Shown: positions 8,778 to 17,411 of the stretch, piece after piece
How positions within the stretch are numbered: position 1 is the first letter of the stretch
How the letters are laid out: each line of letters begins with the position of its first letter
Assembly (NCBI RefSeq): GCF_024494355.1
Contig: NZ_JAKNQY010000018.1
Location: 62,001-126,000 of the forward strand
Origin: Pseudomonas sp. Q11
Lineage (GTDB): Bacteria; Pseudomonadota; Gammaproteobacteria; Pseudomonadales; Pseudomonadaceae
Length of the DNA stretch: 64,000 nucleotides
Direction: 5' to 3'
Made by a program: the position numbers and the translations under genes
Notes under the pieces: model-generated
Seen by the model: the letters and a program-made list of their open reading frames with translations, nothing else
Told to the model about the DNA's origin: nothing
Databases searched by the model: none

Positions 8778-8899
8778 CAGGAGCTTGCCCCTTACCAAAA
8801 GCAGTGCCTCACGAACCGCGCGGGCCCTGCTCTGATTTGCCCCAATACCCCATGTCTGCTAGTGTCGCGCCCGTTTAACAGTCAACCGGAATCGCCGCC

Positions 8900-9142
8900 A
8901 TGGCCCGCAAAAAAGCTGCACTGGACTTCGAACAATCTCTGGCCGACCTGCAAACGCTGGTCGAGCGGCTGGAGAACGGCGAGTTGTCGCTGGAAGACTC
9001 GCTGACCGCCTTCGAGCAGGGTATCGGCTTGACTCGCGACTGCCAGGCGGCGCTGGCCCAGGCCGAGCAAAAGGTGCAACTGCTGCTCGAACGCGATGGT
9101 GAGCTGACCGAAGAGCCTTTCGACGCGGACCAGCCTGAATGA
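8900..9142 (+). CDS. xseB: exodeoxyribonuclease VII small subunit
   Basis: An 80-aa protein of the usual XseB length, with the family signature DFEQSLADLQTLVERLENGE followed by SLEDSLTAFEQGIGL and an acidic C-terminus. XseB binds along the XseA catalytic subunit to form exonuclease VII, which degrades single-stranded DNA to oligonucleotides. The last four bases overlap the start of ispA (ATGA), as in other gammaproteobacteria. The region upstream of ATG 8900 has no strong Shine-Dalgarno sequence. The xseB-ispA-dxs order is a standard arrangement. Confidence 0.96.
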   Translation: MARKKAALDFEQSLADLQTLVERLENGELSLEDSLTAFEQGIGLTRDCQAALAQAEQKVQLLLERDGELTEEPFDADQPE

Positions 9143-10026
9143 TCGGCGCCTATCAGGCCGGCAGCCAGGCCCGGGTCAACGCGGCGCTGGATACGCTGTT
9201 CACCGCCCCAAGCCCTGAGTTGGCGCGTTTGTACGAGGCCATGCGCTACAGCGTGATGAACGGCGGCAAGCGCGTGCGTCCGCTGCTGGCCTACGCTGCG
9301 TGCGAGGCCTTGGGCGGTGCGCCCGAACAGGCCAACGGCGCGGCCTGTGCGGTGGAGCTGATCCACGCGTATTCGCTGGTCCATGATGATCTGCCGGCCA
9401 TGGACGACGACGATTTGCGTCGCGGCCAACCCACCACCCACAAGAAATTCGACGAAGCCTGCGCGATCCTGGCCGGTGACGGCTTGCAAAGCCTGGCCTT
9501 CAGCGCCCTGCTGGCGCCGGCGCTGAACGATTGCCCGGCGCAGATTCGCCTGGACATGGTCAGCGCCCTGGCGCTGGCGGCAGGCCCGGCCGGGATGGTC
9601 GGCGGCCAGGCCATCGACCTCGGTTCGGTGGGCCTCAAGCTGGATCAGAGCGCGCTGGAATACATGCATCGGCACAAGACCGGTGCTTTGATCGAGGCCA
9701 GCGTCAAACTCGGTGCCCTGGCCAGCGGCCGGGCCACGCCTGACCAGCTGCAAGCCTTGCAGACCTACGCCCGGGCCATTGGCCTGGCGTTCCAGGTGCA
9801 GGACGACATACTCGACGTCGAAAGCGATACCCAGACCCTGGGCAAACGCCAGGGCGCCGATATCGCTCGCGACAAACCGACCTACCCGGCCCTGCTCGGT
9901 CTCGACGCCGCCAAGGCCTATGCCCTGGAGTTGCGCGACCAGGCCCTGAGCGCGCTGCGACCCTTTGACGCGGCTGCCGAACCGTTGCGCGAGCTGGCGC
10001 GATATATCGTCGAACGCCGCAGCTGA
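9139..10026 (+). CDS. ispA: (2E,6E)-farnesyl diphosphate synthase
   Basis: A 295-aa cytoplasmic prenyltransferase condensing DMAPP/GPP with IPP to farnesyl diphosphate. The first aspartate-rich motif is HDDLPAMDDDDLRRG (about residue 83) and the second is QDDILD (about residue 223); both coordinate the Mg-diphosphate. GGKRVRPLL near residue 45 is the IPP-binding site. Translation is coupled to xseB through ATGA. The product feeds ubiquinone, undecaprenyl phosphate and heme O synthesis, and the gene lies 105 bp before dxs, which starts the same pathway. Confidence 0.97.
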   Translation: MIGAYQAGSQARVNAALDTLFTAPSPELARLYEAMRYSVMNGGKRVRPLLAYAACEALGGAPEQANGAACAVELIHAYSLVHDDLPAMDDDDLRRGQPTTHKKFDEACAILAGDGLQSLAFSALLAPALNDCPAQIRLDMVSALALAAGPAGMVGGQAIDLGSVGLKLDQSALEYMHRHKTGALIEASVKLGALASGRATPDQLQALQTYARAIGLAFQVQDDILDVESDTQTLGKRQGADIARDKPTYPALLGLDAAKAYALELRDQALSALRPFDAAAEPLRELARYIVERRS

Positions 10027-10131
10027 TACGGGGTCAGACCGCGTATCGGCCAAGTTCCAGCCTACGCGTGGGCAGCTTGCGATGCATAAGGTAAACTGCC
10101 GCCTCTTTCTATACCTATAACGATTCGCCTG

Positions 10132-12030
10132 ATGCCCACGACGTTTCAAGAGATTCCCCGCAAACGCCCGACCACGCCGCTGCTGGACCGCGCCAACACG
10201 CCGGACGGCTTGCGTCGCCTGGGTGAAGCCGAGCTGGAAACCCTGGCCGATGAGTTACGCCTGGAGCTGCTCTACACAGTCGGCCAGACCGGCGGACACT
10301 TCGGTGCCGGCCTTGGCGTCATCGAGCTGACGATCGCGCTGCATTACGTATTCGACACCCCGGACGACCGGCTGGTGTGGGACGTCGGTCATCAGGCCTA
10401 TCCGCATAAAATCCTCACTGGCCGTCGCGAGCGCATGGGCACGCTGCGCCAGAAGGACGGCGTGGCAGCGTTCCCGCGCCGCTCCGAGAGCGAATACGAC
10501 ACTTTTGGTGTCGGCCATTCCAGCACCTCCATCAGCGCCGCCCTGGGCATGGCAATTGCCGCCCGTCTGCAAAACAGCGAGCGCAAGGCGATTGCCGTGA
10601 TCGGCGATGGCGCACTGACGGCAGGCATGGCTTTCGAAGCGCTGAACCACGCGCCGGAAGTCAACGCCAACATGCTGGTGATCCTCAACGACAACGACAT
10701 GTCGATCTCGCGCAACGTCGGTGGGTTGTCCAACTACCTGGCGAAGATTCTTTCCAGCCGCACCTACGCCAGCATGCGCGAAGGCAGCAAGAAGGTGCTC
10801 TCGCGCCTGCCCGGCGCATGGGAAATCGCCCGCCGCACCGAGGAATACGCCAAGGGCATGCTGGTGCCCGGTACGCTGTTCGAAGAGCTGGGCTGGAACT
10901 ACATCGGCCCCATCGACGGCCATGACCTGCCCACGCTGATCGCGACCCTGCGCAACATGCGCGATCTCAAAGGCCCGCAGTTCCTGCATGTGGTGACCAA
11001 GAAAGGCAAAGGCTTCGCCCCCGCGGAAGTCGACCCGATCGGTTACCACGCCATCACCAAGCTCGAACCGGTGGATGCCCCGGCCGCCGCCCCGAAGAAG
11101 GCCAGCGGACCCAAATATTCCGCTGTGTTCGGCCAATGGCTGTGCGACATGGCCGCCGCGGACCCGCGTCTGGTGGGCATCACCCCTGCGATGAAAGAAG
11201 GCTCGGACCTGGTGGCCTTCAGCGAACGCTACCCGCAGCGCTACTTCGACGTGGCGATTGCCGAGCAGCACGCCGTCACCCTCGCCGCCGGCATGGCGTG
11301 CGAAGGCGCAAAACCGGTGGTGGCGATTTATTCGACCTTCCTGCAACGCGGCTACGACCAGCTTGTTCATGACGTCGCGGTGCAAAACCTCGATGTGCTG
11401 TTCGCCATCGACCGCGCAGGTTTGGTGGGCGAAGACGGCCCGACCCACGCCGGCAGCTTCGATCTTTCGTTCCTGCGCTGCATCCCCGGCATGCTGCTGA
11501 TGACGCCAAGCGATGAAAACGAGTTGCGCAAAATGCTCACCACTGGGCACCTGTTCAATGGCCCGGCGGCGGTGCGCTACCCTCGCGGCAGCGGCCCGAA
11601 CGCGACCATTGAAGCTGATCTTGAGCCGATCGAAATCGGCAAGGGCGTGATCCGCCGCCGGGGCAAGCAGACCGCCCTGCTGGTGTTTGGCGTACAACTG
11701 GCCGAGGCCCTGAAGGTCGCCGAAACCCTGGACGCCACCGTGGTGGACATGCGTTTCGTCAAACCCCTGGACGAAACCCTGGTGCGCGAGATGGCCGGCA
11801 GTCACGAACTGCTGGTGACCATCGAGGAAAACGCCATCATGGGCGGCGCCGGGGCGGCGGTCAGCGAATTCCTGGCCCGGGAAAACATCCTCAAGTCGGT
11901 GCTGCACCTGGGCCTGCCGGACATCTACGTCGAACACGCTAAACCGGCGCAGATGCTAGCCGAATGCGGGCTGGACGAGGCTGGGATCGAAGGGGCGGTG
12001 CGCCAGCGGTTGCAGCTGTTGGGCCGGTAA
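10132..12030 (+). CDS. dxs: 1-deoxy-D-xylulose-5-phosphate synthase
   Basis: A 632-aa thiamine-diphosphate enzyme that condenses pyruvate with glyceraldehyde-3-phosphate, the first step of the MEP isoprenoid pathway. The ThDP motif runs from GDGALTAGMAFEALNH to NDNDMSIS. The N-terminal GGHFGAGLGVIELT and the later AEQHAVTLAAG segment are typical of DXS. Length is normal for the family. ATG 10132 lacks a strong ribosome binding site. The gene may be read from ispA or from its own promoter in the 105-bp gap; no clear promoter was found. Confidence 0.98.
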   Translation: MPTTFQEIPRKRPTTPLLDRANTPDGLRRLGEAELETLADELRLELLYTVGQTGGHFGAGLGVIELTIALHYVFDTPDDRLVWDVGHQAYPHKILTGRRERMGTLRQKDGVAAFPRRSESEYDTFGVGHSSTSISAALGMAIAARLQNSERKAIAVIGDGALTAGMAFEALNHAPEVNANMLVILNDNDMSISRNVGGLSNYLAKILSSRTYASMREGSKKVLSRLPGAWEIARRTEEYAKGMLVPGTLFEELGWNYIGPIDGHDLPTLIATLRNMRDLKGPQFLHVVTKKGKGFAPAEVDPIGYHAITKLEPVDAPAAAPKKASGPKYSAVFGQWLCDMAAADPRLVGITPAMKEGSDLVAFSERYPQRYFDVAIAEQHAVTLAAGMACEGAKPVVAIYSTFLQRGYDQLVHDVAVQNLDVLFAIDRAGLVGEDGPTHAGSFDLSFLRCIPGMLLMTPSDENELRKMLTTGHLFNGPAAVRYPRGSGPNATIEADLEPIEIGKGVIRRRGKQTALLVFGVQLAEALKVAETLDATVVDMRFVKPLDETLVREMAGSHELLVTIEENAIMGGAGAAVSEFLARENILKSVLHLGLPDIYVEHAKPAQMLAECGLDEAGIEGAVRQRLQLLGR

Positions 12031-12053
12031 TTCTCAGACCGCACAAATCCCTT

Positions 12054-12141
12054 GTGGGAGCGAGCCTGCTCGCGATGGCGTAAGACCAGTCGATATCGAC
12101 ATTGACTGACACACCGCTATCGCGAGCAGGCTCGCTCCCAC
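12054..12141. repeat. REPIN (inverted pair of REP sequences)
   Basis: GTGGGAGCGAGC...CTCGCGAT and its inverse enclose a spacer of about 40 bp that ends in ACCGCTATCGCG. The spacer resembles that of the copy at 29996-30083. It sits between dxs and btuB. Confidence 0.92.
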
Positions 12142-12180
12142 ACTGGTTTTGGCGTGGAGCCAAATATTTTCGGAACATCC

Positions 12181-14061
12181 ATGAAACCGCATCTCGCCCT
12201 CAGCCTTTCCCTACTGCCGGCCACCAACCTGCTGGCCGACACCTTCGAACGCGACCAAGCCCTCAAGCTCCCCGACGTGGTGATCAGCGCCAACCGTCAG
12301 GTCGAGGCCCGCAATGACAGCAGCGCCGCCAACACGGTGTTCACCCGTGACGACATCGAACGCCTGCAACCGGCCAGCGTGACCGACCTGCTCAACCGTG
12401 TGCCGGGGGTGCAGGTGGCGCCGCTGGGCGGGCGTGGCAGCCTGCCGGGGATTTACATTCGCGGCACCAAATCGGCCCAGAGCCTGGTGCTGGTGGACGG
12501 CCAGCGCATCGGCAACTCCACCTCCGGCGACAGCAACTTGCAACGCCTGAACATCAACCAGATCGAACGGGTGGAAGTGCTGCGCGGGTCGCGCTCGGTG
12601 ATCTACGGCGCCGACGCGGTGGGCGGAGTGATCCAGATTTTCACCCGTCGCGGCAACGCACAAGGCCTGCAACCGCGCTTGCACCTGGGTTTTGGCAGCC
12701 ACCGGACCTGGGAGCGCAGCCTGGGGCTGTCCGGCGGGGATGATCAGACACGCTTCAACCTCGGCGCCAGCCTGGATGAAAGCGACGGAACCAATCGCAC
12801 CCATGAGTCCTACGCCAGCGACCGGGACCTTGATGCCAACCGCAACCAGTCCTTGAGCCTGAGCCTGAGTCATGGGTTCAACGATGACCTTGAAGTCGGC
12901 CTGAACTTGCTGGATAACCGCGGCAAAAGCGAATACGACAACCCGTTCGGCCGCTTCGACCCGAACACCTTCGAGTCGCTGCCCCAGCAGCCTTACAGTG
13001 ATTTTGCGGTGAGCAGTTTCAGCACTTATGTCGATGGGCGCATCAACGACGCGTGGAAATCGCGTCTGGAACTGGGCCACAGCGAGAACCGCGAAAAAAC
13101 CTTCGACAAGCTCAGCGATGTCCGGGAAGTGTTCAACACCTACCGCGATTCGCTGACCTGGCAGAACGATGTGACGCTGGACGATCGCCACAGCCTGATC
13201 GTCGGTGGTGATTGGTATGAGGATCGGATCAACAGCAGCACGCCGTATGACGAAGACAGCCGCTGGAACCGTGCGGCGTTTATCCAGCATCGTTTCCGGG
13301 GCGAAACGTTCTCCACCGAATTGGGCGTGCGGCGCGACCAGAACCAGCAGTTCGGTGCCCAGAATAGCTGGAGCGGCACGCTCACCCTGCCAGTGAATCC
13401 GGACAATGATCTGCTGCTGACCTACAGCGAAAGCTTCCGCGCACCGACCTTCAACGACCTGTACTACCCGGACTTCAGTAACCCGGACCTTGCGCCGGAA
13501 ACCGCCAAAAGCTACGAACTGCAATGGCGCAGCCAACTGAGCGACAGCGCCCGCCTGGAAGCTTCGCTGTACCGCACGGACCTGGAAGACGCGATCATCT
13601 TTGGCAGCCAATCACGCCCACAGAACGTTGCCTCGGCACGAATCAACGGTTTCGAAGCAGCCCTGAGCCAGGAGTTATTCGGCTGGCAGAGCAATTTGGG
13701 CCTGGCCATCATCGACCCACGGGACCGTGACAGCGGCCACACCCTGGCCCGACGTGCCCGCCGGACCTTGAGCCTGGACCTGGACCGCCAATTTGACCGC
13801 TTGAGCCTGGGCGCCACCTGGCAAGCCGTGAGCAGCAGCTACGACGATGAGAACAACCGCAATGCACTGGGCGGCTATGCCCTGCTCGGGTTACGTGGCA
13901 GTTGGGCGTTGAACCGCGAGGTGAAGCTGGAGATGAAAGTCGATAACCTGCTGGACAAGGGCTACAGCCGGGCACTGTATAGCCATGAAGGTGGGCAGTA
14001 TGGGTATCGTGAGGAAGGTCGGGCCTGGTTGTTTGGGGTGACCTGGACGCCGGCGCTCTGA
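12181..14061 (+). CDS. btuB: TonB-dependent vitamin B12 outer-membrane receptor
   Basis: A 626-aa outer-membrane barrel. ATG 12181 gives a signal peptide (MKPHLALSLSLLPATNLLA); an upstream GTG at 12154 is less likely. The plug begins after LPDVVISANR (TonB box region) and includes DLLNRVPGVQV, IYIRGTKSAQSLVLVDGQRI and ERVEVLRGSRSVIYGADAVGGVI. The last strand ends in WLFGVTWTPAL, close to an aromatic barrel terminus. It faces btuF across a REPIN, which supports cobalamin as the substrate. The 150-bp upstream gap is filled by a REPIN and shows no cobalamin riboswitch. Other TonB substrates cannot be excluded from sequence alone. Confidence 0.88.
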   Translation: MKPHLALSLSLLPATNLLADTFERDQALKLPDVVISANRQVEARNDSSAANTVFTRDDIERLQPASVTDLLNRVPGVQVAPLGGRGSLPGIYIRGTKSAQSLVLVDGQRIGNSTSGDSNLQRLNINQIERVEVLRGSRSVIYGADAVGGVIQIFTRRGNAQGLQPRLHLGFGSHRTWERSLGLSGGDDQTRFNLGASLDESDGTNRTHESYASDRDLDANRNQSLSLSLSHGFNDDLEVGLNLLDNRGKSEYDNPFGRFDPNTFESLPQQPYSDFAVSSFSTYVDGRINDAWKSRLELGHSENREKTFDKLSDVREVFNTYRDSLTWQNDVTLDDRHSLIVGGDWYEDRINSSTPYDEDSRWNRAAFIQHRFRGETFSTELGVRRDQNQQFGAQNSWSGTLTLPVNPDNDLLLTYSESFRAPTFNDLYYPDFSNPDLAPETAKSYELQWRSQLSDSARLEASLYRTDLEDAIIFGSQSRPQNVASARINGFEAALSQELFGWQSNLGLAIIDPRDRDSGHTLARRARRTLSLDLDRQFDRLSLGATWQAVSSSYDDENNRNALGGYALLGLRGSWALNREVKLEMKVDNLLDKGYSRALYSHEGGQYGYREEGRAWLFGVTWTPAL

Positions 14062-14091
14062 TCCAGAGTTTGTGGTGCCGGGACTGACCTC

Positions 14092-14183
14092 ATCGCGAGC
14101 AGGCTCGCTCCCACAATTTGATCCAATGTGAATACAAAATCAGCGGCGCCACAAATCCCTGTGGGAGCGAGCCTGCTCGCGAT
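14092..14183. repeat. REPIN between btuB and btuF
   Basis: An outward-facing pair of REP sequences (ATCGCGAGCAGG ... and GTGGGAGCGAGC ...) separates the convergent btuB and btuF genes and could help end both transcripts. Confidence 0.9.
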
Positions 14184-14197
14184 TGGGAGCACCGCGA

Positions 14198-14995
14198 TTA
14201 TCTGTCTGGCGCAATCAACCCGCACAACCGCGCCGTCGCCTCGATCATTTGTCCACTGGGCCGCTCCAGCCCCTTGTCAGTGACTAACAACAACCGTCCC
14301 TGCGCCACCGCCGCCAGCTGCGGCCAGGCTTTCCAGGCATCGAGCTGGGCCTGGTCGGTGGCCAGGATGATCTGCGGATTGCGCTGCAACACTGACTCAA
14401 CGCTCACCTGCGGCGCCGGCAGGGTGAGGTCGGCAAACACATTACGCACCCCGCAAACCGCCAGCGCATCGCTGATGATCTGCCCGCCGCCGACGGTATA
14501 CAGCGGCCGGTCCCAGACCTGATAGAACACCGGCAACGGCGTGTCACGCCGGTAGCGCTCACGCAACGCCTCAAGGCGCCCGCGCAACTGCGCCGCTCGC
14601 TGCTGGCCTCGCTCCGGGCGGCCGAGTTGCGTGGCGATGTCTTCAATTTGGGTGATGAGTGGGTCGAGACCGTGGGGCTCGGCGACGTAGACAGGAATCT
14701 TCAATTCCTTGAGCTGCTGGCGTTGGGCGTTGCCGACGCTGCCTGGCCAGAGCAGGAGCAGATCGGGCCTGAGACTGAGCAAGCGCTCCATGTCCAATTG
14801 CCCATAACGGCCCACAGAAGGCAGGTCTTTCAACGCCAAGGGCCGATCGCCGCCATCCAGCACGCCCACCAACAGGTCAGCGGAATCCAGCTCAACCACG
14901 ATTTCAGACAGGGACGGAGCCAGGCTGACCACACGCTGGGCCGCCATCGTCGAGGCGCTGACGGCCAACAGCAGGACCGCCAGCCAGTGGATCAT
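14198..14995 (-). CDS. btuF: periplasmic cobalamin-binding protein
   Basis: A 265-aa periplasmic binding protein of the BtuF/FecB class. Signal peptide residues 1-18 end in STMAAQ. The family signature RVVSLAPSLSEIVVEL is followed by SVGRYGQLDMERLLSLRPDLLL and RNPQIILATDQ; the C-terminal lobe ends in ARLCGLIAPD. ATG 14995 overlaps the stop of the preceding gene (TGATG), so it is translationally coupled to the small membrane protein upstream. BtuF hands vitamin B12 to the BtuCD importer; no btuC or btuD is in the window. Orientation and proximity to btuB support cobalamin rather than iron-siderophore binding. Confidence 0.86.
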   Translation of the reverse strand: MIHWLAVLLLAVSASTMAAQRVVSLAPSLSEIVVELDSADLLVGVLDGGDRPLALKDLPSVGRYGQLDMERLLSLRPDLLLLWPGSVGNAQRQQLKELKIPVYVAEPHGLDPLITQIEDIATQLGRPERGQQRAAQLRGRLEALRERYRRDTPLPVFYQVWDRPLYTVGGGQIISDALAVCGVRNVFADLTLPAPQVSVESVLQRNPQIILATDQAQLDAWKAWPQLAAVAQGRLLLVTDKGLERPSGQMIEATARLCGLIAPDR

Positions 14996-15414
14996 CAACC
15001 GAGCTGACGCGGGATGCGATACAGGTAGAACAATACCGCCGTAGACAACGCCAGCAGCATCAACGGCACCGCCTCCAGCCCCACGAATACCGCCAGGGCA
15101 CCGATCCAGGCTGGCAGGCCGGCGGCGAGAAAGGCCGCGCGCCGCCGGGTTGCCAGGGCGATCCAGGCTTGAGGCTCTTCGGGGGTGTCGAGGGCTTTTT
15201 GGGTGGCGATCAAGGCGTTTTTATAGGCGCCAAAGAAGCGCAGGCTGACGAACATCGAGGCCACGCCAGCGATAAACAGCGGCATCGCCAGCACCGGCAG
15301 AATCGCTTCGCCCTGGCCAAATACCGCATTGATCACAAACAGCGGCAGCAAGGCCAACGCCAGGTATTGCCACCAACTGACGGACAGTCGCCGCCGGACC
15401 TGACCGCGCGTCAC
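14995..15414 (-). CDS. small four-helix membrane protein, function unknown
   Basis: A 139-aa protein with GTG start at 15414, whose GTGA overlaps the ribA stop. Four hydrophobic segments are visible: residues about 14-33, 37-58, 92-113 and 115-132, with a basic linker between the second and third (ATRRRAAF). No catalytic motif is apparent. It is locked between ribA and btuF by overlaps on both sides, so the three form one translational unit. The link with btuF suggests a role near cobalamin uptake, but that is inference from context only. Confidence 0.8.
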   Translation of the reverse strand: MTRGQVRRRLSVSWWQYLALALLPLFVINAVFGQGEAILPVLAMPLFIAGVASMFVSLRFFGAYKNALIATQKALDTPEEPQAWIALATRRRAAFLAAGLPAWIGALAVFVGLEAVPLMLLALSTAVLFYLYRIPRQLG

Positions 15415-16028
15415 GCCCGGTCTACCTCGCCCTGATGCTCGTTGCCCATCATGTGGTCAAGCTTGCTGGCCTTGGTCGCCAGGTAAAGTTTGTTGTGGGG
15501 GTTGTGGCCGGTGTGCAGCGGCACGCGCTCGGCCACCACGATGCCCATCTCGGTCATCGCCTTGACCTTGCGCGGGTTGTTGGTCATCAAGCGCAACGAC
15601 TTGACGCCCAGATGTTCGAGCATCGGCAGGCAGATGCTGTAGTCACGCAGGTCGGCGGCAAACCCCAGGCGCTCGTTGGCTTCCACGGTATCGGCGCCGC
15701 CATCTTGCAGCTCATAGGCGCGAATCTTGTTCAACAGGCCAATGCCGCGACCTTCCTGGCGCAGGTAAAGCAACACGCCACGGCCTTCGCGGGCAATGGC
15801 CTGCAGCGCGGCCTCAAGTTGCGAACCGCAATCGCAGCGCTGGCTGAACAAGGCATCGCCCGTCAGGCATTCGGAGTGCAGGCGGCCCAGTACCGGGGCA
15901 CCGTCGGCGAAATCACCCAGGCTCAGCACGACGTGCTCGCGGCCGGTGGCTTCATCGAGAAAACCATGCATGGTGAATTGCGCAAAGGGCGTTGGCAGCT
16001 TGGAAGCGGCAACAAAAACGACAGGCAC
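15411..16028 (-). CDS. ribA: GTP cyclohydrolase II
   Basis: A 205-aa enzyme that opens GTP to 2,5-diamino-6-ribosylamino-pyrimidinone phosphate, the first riboflavin step. The zinc site is intact: HSECLTGDALFSQRCDCGSQ has the three cysteines. RQEGRGIGLLNKIRAYELQD and MTNNPRKV are also typical. A GTG start at 16028 is supported by AGGAG seven bases upstream. As the only complete GTP cyclohydrolase II in the window it complements the degenerate C-terminal domain of the RibB protein at 19456-20547. It is followed by two overlapping genes ending in btuF. Confidence 0.97.
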   Translation of the reverse strand: MPVVFVAASKLPTPFAQFTMHGFLDEATGREHVVLSLGDFADGAPVLGRLHSECLTGDALFSQRCDCGSQLEAALQAIAREGRGVLLYLRQEGRGIGLLNKIRAYELQDGGADTVEANERLGFAADLRDYSICLPMLEHLGVKSLRLMTNNPRKVKAMTEMGIVVAERVPLHTGHNPHNKLYLATKASKLDHMMGNEHQGEVDRA

Positions 16029-16137
16029 CGGTGTGCTCCTGATCTATTACTGGAGATTCGCAGAGGCGAGCATTGTAACAGCACGTCCCGACCGACGCTC
16101 AGGCTGAATTATCGGCCATAAACATCGAAAAGATTGA

Positions 16138-16896
16138 TTACGGCTTCATTGATTTGCCGTTTTCGTCGAAAGGATAGGGTTGTTTCCAGCGTTCAAAAAT
16201 CGGCTTCAGTCGACCGTTCTTCACCAGCTCCGTCATGCGCCGGTCAAACAGGTCCCGTAGCACTCGACCGTTTTCGGTGTCGGCAAAGCCCAGGTAAAGC
16301 GGCAGGTTGATCAACGGTGAAAGCTTGAATTGCTGGGGATTCTCGGACTTGGCGAGTAAGTCCTCGATTTCCATCAACGCATCGATATAAAAATCGGCCC
16401 GATCATGGACCAGCATCGGCAAGATGCCCACGGCGCGGTGAATTTCGTTGAAACTGCGGATACCTGGCAGGTAGCTGTCGTATTCATAGCCACGCATCCA
16501 CACCAGCCGATAGTTGCCGACCGTCGCCAATGTAGGGGACGGTTTGGAGGCCAGCCCCAAAGCGTAGATATGATCGACATCGTAGTGCCATTGGGGATAA
16601 AGCACCCCTTCCGACTCATCGAGATAAGCACCCACCTGCACATCGACCTCACCGCGCTGCACCAGCCCGATTGAACGGGTGTACGGCACACTGCGGGTTT
16701 CCAGCCTCACGCCTGCGGGCTCGAACACTTCACGCAAGATGTCCCACGCCATGCCCTTGCCATCAGCCTGGGAGTAATCCGCCCACTCCTCGCTGGCCGC
16801 GCGCACCTTGTCGGGCAGCGCCGACGGCTCGGCCGCCCGCGCGCCAAAGCTGATCCCCAGACACAACAACAGTAAGAGTGCGCGGCTTGCGCCCAT
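16138..16896 (-). CDS. periplasmic solute-binding protein, family 3 type (orphan)
   Basis: A 252-aa exported protein from ATG 16896 with signal peptide MGASRALLLLLCLGISFGARA. The body follows the amino-acid-type binding fold: WADYSQADGKGMAWDILREVFEPAGV, RGEVDVQVGAY, and a C-terminal LINLPLYLGFADTENG ... FERWKQPYPF. No ABC permease or ATPase gene is adjacent, so it may be a stand-alone sensor-type or orphan protein of this fold. It lies 11 bp after pgpA and probably shares its transcript. The ligand cannot be told from sequence. Confidence 0.78.
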   Translation of the reverse strand: MGASRALLLLLCLGISFGARAAEPSALPDKVRAASEEWADYSQADGKGMAWDILREVFEPAGVRLETRSVPYTRSIGLVQRGEVDVQVGAYLDESEGVLYPQWHYDVDHIYALGLASKPSPTLATVGNYRLVWMRGYEYDSYLPGIRSFNEIHRAVGILPMLVHDRADFYIDALMEIEDLLAKSENPQQFKLSPLINLPLYLGFADTENGRVLRDLFDRRMTELVKNGRLKPIFERWKQPYPFDENGKSMKP

Positions 16897-16907
16897 GCCT
16901 GAATCCC

Positions 16908-17411
16908 TCAGGTGAAACACCACACCAATCCTTGCATAGCCAGCCAGGCGAAGACCCCGGCCAATACATCGTCAAGCATGATGCCTACGCCTCCATGCAC
17001 CTTGCGGTCGATCCAGCGGATCGGCCAAGGCTTGAGGATATCGAAGAAGCGGAACATCAGAAAACCCGCCAACAGCCAATACCATCCTTCAGGCACCAGC
17101 CACAGGGTGATCCACATGCCGACCATTTCGTCCCAGACAATACCCTCATGATCGTGCACCCGCAGGTCATCTGCCACCTTGCCGCACAGCCAGAAGCCGA
17201 ACAGCATGGTGATGCCGAGCATCAGCCAGTAGCCCCAGTCCGGCAACATTTGCCACAACGGTATAAAGGGTAGCGCAACCAGCGAACCCCAGGTGCCCGG
17301 AGCTTTGGGTAAAGTGCCCGAACCGAAGCCGAACGCCAGGAAGTGCCAGGGATTGCGCCAGACCGAGGGCGGAACGAACTCTGCCGGGACCTGGTTGGGA
17401 TGATCTGTCAC
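16908..17411 (-). CDS. pgpA: phosphatidylglycerophosphatase A
   Basis: A 167-aa inner-membrane phosphatase that dephosphorylates phosphatidylglycerophosphate. The characteristic GFGSGTLPKAPGTWGSL, VHDHEGIVWDEMVGMW and FFDILKPWPIRWIDR motifs are present, with four hydrophobic segments. The GTG start at 17411 overlaps the thiL stop (GTGA). Its place after thiL is the usual nusB-thiL-pgpA order of gammaproteobacteria. With clsB further along it is one of two anionic phospholipid genes in this window. Confidence 0.96.
   Translation of the reverse strand: MTDHPNQVPAEFVPPSVWRNPWHFLAFGFGSGTLPKAPGTWGSLVALPFIPLWQMLPDWGYWLMLGITMLFGFWLCGKVADDLRVHDHEGIVWDEMVGMWITLWLVPEGWYWLLAGFLMFRFFDILKPWPIRWIDRKVHGGVGIMLDDVLAGVFAWLAMQGLVWCFT

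Larger units (their letters stand above)
8385..8899. other. 515-bp divergent intergenic region with hairpin and repeats
   Basis: This gap separates the minus-strand yfa operon from plus-strand xseB and must hold both promoters, although I see no convincing -35/-10 pair. It contains a perfect 10-bp hairpin at 8591-8615, a degenerate copy of a CTGCGATC repeat at 8661-8751 and three tandem 9-bp units at 8751-8777. No plausible small gene was found. Confidence 0.7.
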
